The position numbers were made by a program, and so were the translations under genes. Below the pieces are notes generated by a model, which saw only the letters and a program-made list of their open reading frames with translations, ran no database searches and was not told where the DNA came from. From Tautonia sp040717455 (GTDB taxonomy: Bacteria > Planctomycetota > Planctomycetia > Isosphaerales > Isosphaeraceae): a DNA stretch of 64,000 nucleotides. Where the stretch lies: the NCBI RefSeq assembly GCF_040717455.1, contig NZ_JBFEFH010000021.1:62001-126000 (forward strand). The letters are read 5' to 3'. This document shows, piece by piece, positions 35,248-44,362 of the stretch (its first letter is position 1; each line of letters starts with the position of its first letter).

Positions 35248-36670
35248 TCCTCCCTTGCACCGCGCAGACGACCAGCGTCCCCCCCTCGTCTCGCGACTCG
35301 ATCCGCAATCGGGCCCCGATCAATTCCGCCCGGTTCCGCATGATCCGCAACCCCATGCCATCGCCGTCCTGTGTTCCTGGCGGCCAGAACCCCCGGCCGT
35401 CGTCGCGGATCTCCAGCCTGACCTCGTCCCCTTCCCGGCTCAACCGAATCACGATCCGCCGAGCGTGGGCATGACGCACCGCGTTCGAGACCGCCTCCTG
35501 GGCGATCCGGTACAACTGCGTGGCCGTCTGATTGTTCTCGACCCGGACCGTCTCCCGGCACTCGAATCCGCAACTCAGCTCGTGATTCGACCCGATCCGG
35601 GCCGCCAGGTCGCTCAGGGCCGACATCAGGCCCTCGGCATCGACCTCGACCGGCACCAGGCCCCGGCTCAGGTTGCGCATCCCTTCCTGCACGCGGCGCA
35701 ATCCCTCCGAGACCCGATGTACCAGCGGCGTCTCGGGCGACTGACACTCCTCCATCGCCTCGACCAGCGACTCGACCATCAGCGCCAGCCCGGTCAATTC
35801 CTGCCCCACATCGTCGTGCAAGTCCTGACCGATCCGCCGTTGCTCATGCTCGGCGACCGTCAGCAATTGCGCCTGCATGGCGCGCCACTCGGACAGATCC
35901 CGCATGATCACCGAGTACAGGTCCAGCGCATCGACCCTGCTGATCGACAGCTCGACCGGCACGCTCGCGCCGCCCTTGCGTCGGATCGCCACCGGCGGCG
36001 TCCCGGAGAGCCCCCGCCCCGACTCCAGCGACCGGAGCCGCTCCAGGCCCCCCTCCGGGAGCACTCCGGAGAGCGAGGGCATCATCATCAAGACACTCTT
36101 CCCGATCACTTCCCCGCGACCGTAGCCGGAAAGCCGCTCGGCCGCGGCATTCATCGCATCCACAACACCCTCGCCATTCATGGACAGGATCCCGTCCGCG
36201 GCCGTCTCGATCACCGTGCGTAGCCGATACTCGCTCTCGTGCAGCGCGAGCTGCACCTCCTTCTGTTCGGTGATATCGACATACGAGAGGATCGCCCCCC
36301 CATGCTCGACCGGCAAGGCCGCCGCGAGCATCAGGAACCAGCGTGTCGTCCCCGAAGTCTGGCACCGCGTCTCCAGGGTGAACGACTCGCGGCAGCCCGT
36401 CAGCACCCGCTCGATCCCCGCCAGGGCCTCGGCCCCCCCCGCCGACCCGTCCTCCACGGCAGCCCGGCACACCTCCAGCGCATTCGCCCCCGGGCCACAC
36501 CGCGACAGGTCGCCCCCATTCTCGAGGGCGAACCGCTCCCAGCGGCGGTTGACCGCCACCACGGTCCCCCCCCGATCGAGCAGGCACACGTGCGCCGGCA
36601 ACGCCTCCAGCACCGCCCGGATCGTCTCGTCGGCGATCTTCGACGCGTCTCCCCGATCGAACCGAGCCAC
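35216..36670 (-). CDS. PAS-PAS-HisKA_3 sensor histidine kinase
   Basis: 484 aa from a GTG at 36670, chosen because GGGAGG lies six bases upstream; about 65 further upstream codons are non-coding in character. No membrane segment is present, so sensing is cytoplasmic. Domains: PAS at about 12-135, second PAS at 145-260 with the phrase ILSYVDITEQKE between them, HisKA_3 dimerisation domain with His285 in HEQRRIGQDLHDDVGQELTG, and HATPase at about 375-475 (LYRIAQEAVSNAVRHAHA, IRDDGRGFWPPG, GMGLRIMRNRAELIG). This architecture is NarX/DegS-like and pairs with the NarL regulator encoded by the overlapping downstream gene. Ligand (redox, flavin or small molecule through PAS) cannot be determined. 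Confidence 0.93.
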   Translation of the reverse strand: MARFDRGDASKIADETIRAVLEALPAHVCLLDRGGTVVAVNRRWERFALENGGDLSRCGPGANALEVCRAAVEDGSAGGAEALAGIERVLTGCRESFTLETRCQTSGTTRWFLMLAAALPVEHGGAILSYVDITEQKEVQLALHESEYRLRTVIETAADGILSMNGEGVVDAMNAAAERLSGYGRGEVIGKSVLMMMPSLSGVLPEGGLERLRSLESGRGLSGTPPVAIRRKGGASVPVELSISRVDALDLYSVIMRDLSEWRAMQAQLLTVAEHEQRRIGQDLHDDVGQELTGLALMVESLVEAMEECQSPETPLVHRVSEGLRRVQEGMRNLSRGLVPVEVDAEGLMSALSDLAARIGSNHELSCGFECRETVRVENNQTATQLYRIAQEAVSNAVRHAHARRIVIRLSREGDEVRLEIRDDGRGFWPPGTQDGDGMGLRIMRNRAELIGARLRIESRDEGGTLVVCAVQGRNDDHARSERP

Positions 36671-36888
36671 AGCACACCTCCCGCGCTCACCGACCGGGCC
36701 GACCGCCCCCGGGCACCAGTGCGCCCCCCGTGCCTGCCACCTTCCACCATACCCGTCCGGGCCGCCGCGCCCAGCGACATCAGCTCGACTTGTCACGGAA
36801 TTCACCACAGACGATTCATGATTCTCCTGATTGCATCCCCCTTGAACATGCCATACCGTTGACACCCAGGATCACGCCAGTCATCGTG

Positions 36889-36917
36889 TTGGCAACTCGC
36901 ATGGACGTGCGAATACT
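36889..36917 (+). promoter_or_regulatory. Sigma-70-like promoter for the lone receiver gene
   Basis: TTGGCA (36889-36894, five of six -35 positions), 17 bases, AATACT (36912-36917, four of six), inside a distinctly AT-rich patch (36900-36955). The expected transcript start falls about 33 bases before the ATG at 36957. Confidence 0.4.
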
Positions 36918-36956
36918 TTTTATAGCAGAAATAGCTTTAACTAGGCGAGCATTTCG

Positions 36957-37358
36957 ATGCCAGTTCACTTGCTCCTCGCCGAGTCCGATGCCACACTGCG
37001 CTCGGAGCTGGCGGGCTATTTCGCCTCCCTGGGCTTCCAGGTCGAGACCGTCAACGATGCGCTCGAGTGCCTGGAACGGCTCCAATCCCTTCAACCCGAG
37101 GCACTGGTGATCGACGCCGATCTGGCCTGGGGGGGCGGAGATGGCCTGCTTCGCCTGATCCACGAGCGGATGCCCCTGATGCCCCCGGCCGTCGTCGCGA
37201 TCGGCCGCGAGCCGTCGCCCATGTTGGCCGACCGCATGGGCCTCCCGCCCATCGCCTGCCTGAGCAAGCCCGTCCACCCCAGCTCGCTGGTCATTCGCAT
37301 CCTGAGCCAGTTGGTCGCGACGGCCGAGGCCCCGATTGCCGCGGAGGCCTGCCTCTGA
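36957..37358 (+). CDS. Stand-alone receiver-domain protein
   Basis: 133 aa, one CheY-like fold and no output domain. The acidic pocket is altered (LLLAESDATLRSEL, Glu9 and Asp11 in place of the usual Asp pair), the phosphoacceptor is most likely Asp55 in VIDADLAWGGGDGL by its spacing to the following Gly, and Lys is kept in CLSKPVHPSSL. Such proteins act as phosphorelay intermediates or bind partner kinases. It lies between the divergent PAS kinase gene and the REC-kinase hybrid gene 250 bases downstream, so either kinase could be its partner. Confidence 0.8.
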   Translation: MPVHLLLAESDATLRSELAGYFASLGFQVETVNDALECLERLQSLQPEALVIDADLAWGGGDGLLRLIHERMPLMPPAVVAIGREPSPMLADRMGLPPIACLSKPVHPSSLVIRILSQLVATAEAPIAAEACL

Positions 37359-37611
37359 TCCGCTTCGTGCGGCTCCTCGTCGCGTGGCCGCCCTCCGGGG
37401 GGCCCAGACTGCCGCCGTCGGGTGTGGACTCGCCGACGAACACACCCTCGCCCCGCCCGTCGACTCGACGCTGTCCCGACAGGCTCTCCGTCAGGGCCAC
37501 CCCCTCCCCCCGCAGCTTCGTCATGGTGTTCGAGGCCGCCCCGGGGGGCGACGGTGCGACGTCGCCGCATCGTCAAGGGCGTCGCCCGCCTTTCTGCGAA
37601 GGACTCCCCCA

Positions 37612-38772
37612 ATGATCGCGGGAACTCTGGAGATCTTGGTCGTCGAGGATGAGCAGGACGCCCGCGAGAATCTCCGCGACCTCCTGGAACAGGAGGGCTA
37701 CCGCGTCACCCTCGCCCGTTCCCTCGCCGAGCTCGATGCGCTGGCGCCGGACGACTGGAGCCATTTCGATGTCGCCGTGCTCGACCGGCGATTCCCGGAA
37801 GGGATCATCGATCCCCTGCTGCCCCGCATCCGCCGACTCGCCCCCCACTGCGCGCTCATCCTCCTGACCGCCTGGTGTGAGCAGGAAGGCATGCTCGCCG
37901 CCCTCCGCGGCGGGGTTGCCGATTACCTGACCAAACCCCTCGACCCCGACGTGCTCCGCGCCAGCCTGCACCGGCTGCTCCGGCTCCGAGAGGCCGAGCA
38001 ACGCGCCCAGGCCGCCGAGCAGCTGGCCTCGCTCGGGCAGATGCTCGTCGTCCTGGCGCACGAGGGGCGCAACGCCCTGAACCGCGCCAAGATCGCCCTG
38101 CAATTCGTCAAGGCCACGGGCGAGGGAGACCCGCAGCTGGCTCCCGTCCTCGAAACCGGCCTCGCCGGCTGCCGCGACCTGGAACGCCTTTTTAACGACC
38201 TCCGCCACCAGGCCGGCCCGATCCAGCTCGACCTCCATCCCTGCGACCTCTACCGGGTCGCCCGAGACGCCTGGGACGACCTGGCAGCCCGCCGGGCCGG
38301 CCGCTCGGCCCGGCTCATCCTCGAGGGTGCCCAGGAGGCCCGCGACTGCCGGGCCGATCCCTTCCGGATCAAGCAGGTCTTCCGGAACCTCTTCGAGAAT
38401 TCCCTGAACTGCGCCACCGATCCGGTCGAAGTCCGGGTGGCCTGCAAGGCCATCGCCCCGCAGGGCAGGCCGGCGCTCCGGATCTCGGTCCGCGACAACG
38501 GCCCGGGCTTCTCCCCCCAGACCCGCCGCCAGGCGTTCAATCCCTTCTTCACGACCCGCCACGACGGCTCGGGACTCGGCCTGTCGATCACCCGACGCAT
38601 CGTCGAGGCCCACGGCGGCTGGATCACCCTCACCCCCTCCTCACCGGGCGCGGAGGTGCTCATCCTCCTCCCCCTCGAAGGTCCCGACCCCGCGCTCTCG
38701 ATCCTCGAGACCGCGACCGCCCTCCTCCCCGACCCGATGTTCCACGACCCCGCCGAACCCATTCCCCGGTAG
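37612..38772 (+). CDS. Hybrid protein: receiver followed by histidine kinase
   Basis: 386 aa. The order is reversed relative to common hybrid kinases: REC domain first (residues 8-122; ILVVEDEQDA, Asp58 in VAVLDRRFPEG, Lys108 in YLTKPLD), then a HisKA dimer helix with His150 in VVLAHEGRNALNRAKIALQ, then HATPase (VFRNLFENSLNCA, RDNGPGFSP, FFTTRHDGSGLGLSI). It is cytoplasmic. REC-first kinases usually take a phosphoryl group from an upstream kinase that controls their activity; the adjacent PAS kinase or lone receiver are candidates. AAGGA lies nine bases before the ATG at 37612. An in-frame extension upstream has no protein character. Confidence 0.9.
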   Translation: MIAGTLEILVVEDEQDARENLRDLLEQEGYRVTLARSLAELDALAPDDWSHFDVAVLDRRFPEGIIDPLLPRIRRLAPHCALILLTAWCEQEGMLAALRGGVADYLTKPLDPDVLRASLHRLLRLREAEQRAQAAEQLASLGQMLVVLAHEGRNALNRAKIALQFVKATGEGDPQLAPVLETGLAGCRDLERLFNDLRHQAGPIQLDLHPCDLYRVARDAWDDLAARRAGRSARLILEGAQEARDCRADPFRIKQVFRNLFENSLNCATDPVEVRVACKAIAPQGRPALRISVRDNGPGFSPQTRRQAFNPFFTTRHDGSGLGLSITRRIVEAHGGWITLTPSSPGAEVLILLPLEGPDPALSILETATALLPDPMFHDPAEPIPR

Positions 38773-39252
38773 GCGACGACGCCCTCCCCTGAAAGCGGGA
38801 CGGGCCCCCGGTTTACCCATTTCGAGAATTTCTCCGAATTTTCTCGGAGAGATGGCTCAACATCCCCTGTAAAATCGCATGATCTCAACAGGCGGGGAGT
38901 CCGCCAGCCCCGTCCCGCGAGGGCCGCGATCATGCATGAGCCGTTCACGATCTCGACAACCCGCGATCGTCCCGCGACCAGGCGCCCTCCCGAGGACAGC
39001 CTCGCGCCCCTGGTCCCGGACCCGTGCGCCTGCCTGTAAGGTCCTCGTTCCGATCGGTCTGTTCTGTTCTGTGATGTGCTGACCTGACGCGAATGCGGCG
39101 TCGCCCGACCGGGACGCCGCCCAGGATGCGAAACCGTCTCCACCCGGCCCGGGTCGGGTCGCGCGCCGATCGAGCGAGCGCCCCCGGGTCGGCGTGCCCC
39201 CCCCTGTGCGGTCCTGTGACGCCGAAACCACGCCACCGAGAGGAGCGATGCC
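38773..39252. other. Intergenic region of 480 bases
   Basis: Follows the hybrid kinase gene. It holds the short hairpin at 38831-38850 in an AT-rich island (38815-38885) and an otherwise GC-rich stretch. The tandem CTGTT motif near 39058-39070 is the only other pattern noticed. No gene is supported. Confidence 0.4.
38831..38850. terminator. Short hairpin after the hybrid kinase gene
   Basis: TCTCCG (38831-38836) pairs with CGGAGA (38845-38850) over the loop AATTTTCT, 58 bases after the stop codon. It overlaps another small palindrome, GAGAA-T-TTCTC (38824-38834). It may be a terminator or an operator; evidence is weak. Confidence 0.25.
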
Positions 39253-39672
39253 GTGACGATCTCGTATCCGATCCTGTCCTTCGCCCAATCCATGATCGTC
39301 GCCCGGGCGGCTCGGTACACGGCCGGCACCGTCATGGGCCTGACGATGCTCACCTGGATCGCCAACCGCGCCGGCTCTTCGACCGAGGTCGTCATCCATG
39401 TCACCGAGGCGAACGTCGAGATCCATGTCGGCGGGCACTCCTTCCGGATCGACGAGCGTTCCTATGAGCCGATCCTCCTCCATCTCCACCCCGGCCCTTA
39501 CGAACTGGTCATGACCCGATCCGGCCGGGTCGTCTCCCGAGAGGCCTTCGAGGTCCGCTCGGGAGAGGCGTGCGTGCTCACCGCCTACGACCCCGAGCGC
39601 CGAGGCCCCGATCCCGGGCTCCCCTCGCCGCCCGGCGGCCCCAACGAATTCCGGCGACCACACGAACACTAA
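39253..39672 (+). CDS. Small protein with PEGA-like beta domain
   Basis: 139 aa from a GTG at 39253 with AGGAG seven bases upstream. The N-terminal 40 residues are moderately hydrophobic and may anchor it in the membrane (TAGTVMGLTMLTWIANRAG). The middle is a small beta domain: VVIHVTEANVEIHVGGHSF, then ILLHLHPGPYELVMTRSGRV and REAFEVRSGEACVLTAYDP. That pattern is PEGA/carboxypeptidase-regulatory-like and resembles the tails of planctomycete Ser/Thr kinase proteins. The C-terminus is Pro-rich and disordered. Function unknown; it may be a stand-alone copy of such a tail domain. Confidence 0.65.
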   Translation: MTISYPILSFAQSMIVARAARYTAGTVMGLTMLTWIANRAGSSTEVVIHVTEANVEIHVGGHSFRIDERSYEPILLHLHPGPYELVMTRSGRVVSREAFEVRSGEACVLTAYDPERRGPDPGLPSPPGGPNEFRRPHEH

Positions 39673-39754
39673 CTCATACAGTTTCATCCAGGTTAACCGA
39701 CGCGACCTCGTGCGCACCGGCCCCGCGCGATCATCCCGACCGATCGCCGCCCGG

Positions 39755-40453
39755 TTACTGCCCGGGGGCCGTCACCGACGCCCCGTTTTGCTTCGGCCCC
39801 AGGCCCAGCAGGTACGGCACCGTCGACTCGGCCCAGCGATCGGGCGACGCGTAGTTGCCGGCCGAGGCCCCGAACGTCGACCGGAGCATCTCCGTGTCGA
39901 TCACCCCCGGGTTGAACGCCACCGCCGCCATGCCGTCGGGGAGTTCCTGCGCCATCGCCTGCGTCAGCCCCTCGATCGCGAACTTGGTCGCGCAGTAAGG
40001 GGCCACCTCGGCCGAGGTCGATCGCCCCCAGTACGAGCTGAAATTGACGATGACCCCCGTCCCCCTGGCGACCATCGCCGGGACGAACGCCCGAATCACA
40101 TTCGCCACTCCCTTGATGTTCACGTCCACCACCCGATCGAATTCCTCCGCCGGCACCCGCCAGAGCGGCGCATTCCGATTGATGAGTGCCGCGTTGTTGA
40201 TCACCAGGTCCGGCACGCCGAAGCCCTCGAGCAGCGATTCGGCCCAGCCAATCACCGCGTCGTGGTCCGTCACATCCACCACCGCGAACCGATGCGGCGC
40301 CCCGAACGACTTCGACAGCTCGGCCACCTGATCGGCCGACCGGCCGCATCCGGCCACCGCATGCCCGCGACCGATGAAGCCCTCGGCCATGGCCCGCCCG
40401 AGCCCTCGGGTCGCTCCCGTCACGAGAATACGCTTCGATTGTGGTCCAGGCAC
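39755..40453 (-). CDS. Short-chain dehydrogenase/reductase (SDR)
   Basis: 232 aa from a GTG at 40453 (GAGGGGG eight bases upstream). Classical SDR: coenzyme loop ILVTGATRGLGRAMAEGF, Asp in VVDVTDHDAV, NNAALINRNA, the Ser of VIVNFSSYWGRS, and YCATKFAIEGLTQAMAQEL with the catalytic Tyr-x-x-x-Lys, followed by NPGVIDTEML. The loop TGATRGLG and an Arg in the next strand favour NADP(H). Substrate unknown. It diverges from lnt, and the gene upstream on its own strand lies far away. Confidence 0.9.
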   Translation of the reverse strand: MPGPQSKRILVTGATRGLGRAMAEGFIGRGHAVAGCGRSADQVAELSKSFGAPHRFAVVDVTDHDAVIGWAESLLEGFGVPDLVINNAALINRNAPLWRVPAEEFDRVVDVNIKGVANVIRAFVPAMVARGTGVIVNFSSYWGRSTSAEVAPYCATKFAIEGLTQAMAQELPDGMAAVAFNPGVIDTEMLRSTFGASAGNYASPDRWAESTVPYLLGLGPKQNGASVTAPGQ

Positions 40454-40778
40454 GATGTCGCCCCCTCGGGTCCCCGGATCGTCGCAACGGGCAGCCGTCC
40501 CGGTCGGCCCCGCGACGGCTCGCGACGCGGCGCCGGCTGCCCCCCCTCCCCTCCATTCTCGCCCGAGTGCCCGCCGTGCGGAACCCGTCTTTCCCCGCGG
40601 CGCCCGACCTCTCGCCGGAGGAATTCGTATCCACAAACGGGGGCATTTCCGGTTTGATGTCCCCGACCGCCCGGCCGGGGCCGCATCCGCGACCCCCCAT
40701 CGGCCCTCGGATCAACGCCCCCGGACCCGCCCAGAACCGCCACGGAGGCGCCGGCCGATCGACCGGCGCGGGGATCTC
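40454..40778. other. Divergent intergenic region
   Basis: About 325 GC-rich bases between the SDR (minus) and lnt (plus). Promoters for both must lie here. Nothing else was recognised. Confidence 0.4.
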
Positions 40779-42521
40779 ATGTCGCAGCCGACCGCCGCCG
40801 AACCCTCCCCCCGAGCCGCCCCGGCGCGCCCCTCGGCCGACCCGAAACCCGGGCCGCATCCCGCCCTGCTCGGGGCGATCTCCGGACTCCTCCTGGCGTT
40901 TGCCTTCGAGCCGGTCGGGGCCTGGTGGCTCGCCTGGGTCGCCCTCGTCCCCTTCCTCCGGCTCGTCCGCTCCGATCGCCCGGCCCGGTCGGCCTACCTC
41001 GGCGCCTGGGTCGGCGGCCTGACCTTCTGGCTCATCGCCGTCGAGTGGGTCCGCGCCTCCGACCCCTCGGCCTGGCCCGGCTGGCTCGCCCTCGCCCTCG
41101 TCCTCTCCCTCTGGTGGCCGGTCACGCTCGGCCTGATCCGCCTGATGGTCCGCCGCCTCGGCATCCCCCTGATGATCGCCGCCCCGGCCTCCTGGATCGC
41201 CGTCGAATTCGTCCGCGGCCTCTACCCGCTCAACGGCTTCCAGTGGTTCTTCCTCAGCCACGGCACGGCCACCCTCACCCCCTTGATCCAGGTCGCCGAC
41301 CTGACCGGGGCCTGGGGACTCAGCCTCCTGGTCATGCTCGTCAACGCCTGGCTCCTGGAACTGATCGAACAGCCTCGATGGGTGCAGACCCCTTCTTCGG
41401 GCCGTCGGCCCGCCCGGGGGCAATTGATCCGCACCGCCGTCGTCGTCCTTGCCCTCGGCGGCAGCCTCGTCTACGGCGGCGTCCGAGTGTCGCAGGCCGA
41501 CTTCCAGCCCGGCCCGAAGCTCGCCCTCATCCAGTCCGACATCCCCCAGGTCTTCGGCGGCGGGCCCGACCCGGCCGAGGTCCTCGCCCGCTTCGGCCGG
41601 CTCGTCGACCGGGCCGCGGGCGAGCGGCCCGACCTCATCATCCTGCCCGAGACCATGTTCCCCTACGGCTGGATCGACATCGACCCCGGACTCCCCCGCG
41701 CCGATTACGCGGCCCAGCTCGACCGCTACTCCCCCGGCTCCGACCCCGACCGCTGGTCCCAGATCGGCGGCGACGTCCGCGACATGCTCCACCGCTGGGC
41801 CGATCGCATCGACACCCCCTTGATCGTGGGCATCAACTCCTATTACTTCCAGCCCGGCGGCCTGGCCCGCCACAACACGGCGCTCCTGCTCCGCCCGGGC
41901 ACCACCGAAACCCAGGCTTACCACAAGCTGCACCTCGTCCCCTTCGGCGAGTACGTCCCCTGGGTCAAGACCGTCCCCTGGGTGCTGGCGCTCACCCCCT
42001 TCAGCGCCGACCACATGCCCAGCCTCGACCCCGGCCGCGGCCCCTCGACCCTGAGCCTCGGCCCCTGGCGGTTCGGCACGCCGATCTGCTTCGAGGACAG
42101 CGTCCCACACGTCGCCCGGCGCCTCGCCGCCGCGTCCGACGGCCACCCGACCGACGTCCTGCTGAACCTCTCGAACGACGGCTGGTTCCGCGGCACCGCC
42201 GCCCACCGGCTCCACCTGGCCAGCAGCGTCCTCCGCGCCGTCGAGCTGCGGATGCCCGTCGCCCGGAGCGTCAACACCGGCACCTCCGCCCTCATCGACG
42301 GCAACGGCACCATCCTCGCCGCGCTCGATCCCCCCTCCCGCGACTCGCTCCCGAACGCCGCCGAGGGGGTCCTCACCGTCGAGGTCCCGCTCGACAATCG
42401 CGCCAGTCTTTACATGGAAACCGGCGACTGGCTCCCGATCGCCTGCCTCGCCCTCTGCCTCGGCTCGGTCCCCATCGCCCTCGCCCTCTCCTTGCGCGAT
42501 CGTCGCCGACGCCTCACATGA
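40779..42521 (+). CDS. lnt: Apolipoprotein N-acyltransferase Lnt
   Basis: 580 aa. Six to seven N-terminal helices (residues about 30-230), a nitrilase-fold periplasmic domain (about 250-540), and a last helix. The catalytic triad is visible: Glu in IILPETMFPYGW, Lys in AYHKLHLVPFGEYVPWV, Cys in TPICFEDSVPH. LLNLSNDGWFRGTAAHRLHL is the usual substrate-loop block. Lnt adds the third acyl chain to the N-terminal Cys of outer-membrane lipoproteins. The ATG at 40779 is chosen because the preceding in-frame sequence is antisense-like. The protein is longer than E. coli Lnt (512 aa), mostly by a Pro-rich N-terminus and loop insertions. It is followed by a large inverted repeat. Confidence 0.94.
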   Translation: MSQPTAAEPSPRAAPARPSADPKPGPHPALLGAISGLLLAFAFEPVGAWWLAWVALVPFLRLVRSDRPARSAYLGAWVGGLTFWLIAVEWVRASDPSAWPGWLALALVLSLWWPVTLGLIRLMVRRLGIPLMIAAPASWIAVEFVRGLYPLNGFQWFFLSHGTATLTPLIQVADLTGAWGLSLLVMLVNAWLLELIEQPRWVQTPSSGRRPARGQLIRTAVVVLALGGSLVYGGVRVSQADFQPGPKLALIQSDIPQVFGGGPDPAEVLARFGRLVDRAAGERPDLIILPETMFPYGWIDIDPGLPRADYAAQLDRYSPGSDPDRWSQIGGDVRDMLHRWADRIDTPLIVGINSYYFQPGGLARHNTALLLRPGTTETQAYHKLHLVPFGEYVPWVKTVPWVLALTPFSADHMPSLDPGRGPSTLSLGPWRFGTPICFEDSVPHVARRLAAASDGHPTDVLLNLSNDGWFRGTAAHRLHLASSVLRAVELRMPVARSVNTGTSALIDGNGTILAALDPPSRDSLPNAAEGVLTVEVPLDNRASLYMETGDWLPIACLALCLGSVPIALALSLRDRRRRLT

Positions 42522-42565
42522 CCCTTCTCTCGTAGTATCGCTTCCAGTCAAACCTGGTGGGATCC

Positions 42566-42660
42566 GGGTGCCCCGGGTTCCGCGCAGCGGACCCCGGGCC
42601 GGGGGGCGGCAGGCCCATGCGACTCCGCCCGGGGTCCGCTGCGCGGAACCCGGGGCACCC
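42566..42660. repeat. Perfect 33-bp inverted repeat (large hairpin element)
   Basis: Bases 42566-42598 (GGGTGCCCCGGGTTCCGCGC and 13 more) are the exact reverse complement of 42628-42660, with a 29-base GC-rich spacer. Within each arm there are smaller palindromes such as CCCGGG and CCGCGCAGCGG. It lies 44 bases after the lnt stop. A perfect hairpin of this size is far beyond chance and resembles REP/REPIN or miniature transposon-type intergenic elements. There is no reading frame inside it and no target-site duplication was identified. Confidence 0.85.
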
Positions 42661-42743
42661 GCCGAAACACCGTGAACCCACCGATTCAGACGGGATCCGG
42701 GAGTAGGGTGCCGTCGGGTCTTCGAAGACGCCCATCCCGAGTC

Positions 42744-42780
42744 ATCAAGGCTGGGACCCTTCGCCTGTCCCAGCCTTGAT
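42744..42780. terminator. Perfect 14-bp hairpin between convergent genes
   Basis: ATCAAGGCTGGGAC (42744-42757) pairs exactly with 42767-42780 around a nine-base loop. It begins 15 bases after the end of the dehydrogenase gene (minus strand) and lies about 220 bases past lnt. A terminator for the dehydrogenase, and possibly for lnt, is likely, though no T-tract follows on either strand. Confidence 0.65.
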
Positions 42781-42795
42781 CGTCCTCACTCGCAA

Positions 42796-43713
<918 letters not shown>

Positions 43714-43782
43714 CGTTCTCGCCTCTCTCTCGCGTGGTCACGTGAATCTGCCAACAACCGGTCGTCCACCCGATGGTTCCGT

Positions 43783-43825
43783 CCCCCTCTCCCCGCTCGC
43801 GGGGAGAGGGCCGGGGTGAGGGGTC
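43783..43825. repeat. 43-bp intergenic repeat, copy A, hairpin-forming
   Basis: The unit CCCCCTCTCCCCG-CTCG-CGGGGAGAGGG continues with CCGGGGTGAGGGGTC. Its first part is a perfect 11-bp stem with a CTCG loop. The same 43 bases recur at 43920-43962. Between and after the copies, 43864-43910 and about 44010-44052 hold degenerate copies in the opposite orientation (CCCCTCACCCGGCC). Confidence 0.85.
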
Positions 43826-43919
43826 CTTCCGTTCAGAGCCGAGCCTGTCGTCTTGCCCAAGCTCCCCTCACCCGGCCTGCGGCCACCCTCTCCCCCGGTA
43901 GGGGCGAGGGTTGAATTGG

Positions 43920-43962
43920 CCCCCTCTCCCCGCTCGCGGGGAGAGGGCCGGGGTGAGGGGTC
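43920..43962. repeat. 43-bp intergenic repeat, copy B, hairpin-forming
   Basis: Identical in all 43 positions to 43783-43825 and in the same orientation, 137 bases away. It has the same 11-bp stem and CTCG loop. Confidence 0.85.
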
Positions 43963-44200
43963 TTCGCACTCGAAACCGAGCCCCGCCCAATCGTTCCAGC
44001 CCCCCTCACCGGGCCCCCAACCTCCCGATCTCCCAGGTTGGGAGAGCAAGGGAAGAACCGGCCCGGCTCTCGGTAGGCCCCGCTTGATTCGGATGGACGA
44101 CGACAGCCCGCCACCCTACCAGACCCCGCCCCCGATCGGAAGCAACCCCACCCCTCGCCCCCCCCATCACCCCCTCGGCATAAATTCGGCTCGATTTGTC

Positions 44201-44228
44201 TTGACGAGCGATCCGTTTTGACTAGAAA
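44201..44228 (+). promoter_or_regulatory. Promoter-like pair for the MarR-efflux operon
   Basis: TTGACG (44201-44206), 16 bases, TAGAAA (44223-44228), in a stretch that is AT-richer than its surroundings. It would give a leader of about 125 bases before the marR ATG. MarR proteins commonly repress their own operon, but no clear palindromic operator was identified here. Confidence 0.35.
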
Positions 44229-44362
44229 CTATCAGCGAGACTGACGATCTCTTGTTCTGACGGTTTGCCGGCCTGAAGAATCGCCCGAGTGCGACGTTCA
44301 GGCATTTTGGGACATTCGGCGAACCCCTGACGGTTCGAGCGCCCCTTGCCATCCGGAGCTTG

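Larger units (their letters stand above)
43714..44362. other. Repeat-rich intergenic region
   Basis: About 650 bases without a gene. It holds two identical 43-base units and degenerate inverted copies (43783-44052), then a more AT-rich stretch from about 44180 with a promoter-like pair for the efflux operon. No protein-coding character. Confidence 0.6.

Noticed and set aside
36859..36864. A perfect TTGACA box upstream of the lone receiver gene
   Set aside because: No -10-like sequence at 16-18 bases; the TTGGCA/AATACT pair downstream fits better.
39693..42551. A 952-codon minus-strand frame over the SDR and lnt genes
   Set aside because: Lnt on the plus strand has its full catalytic triad, and the SDR on the minus strand is in another frame; the long frame is GC-driven.
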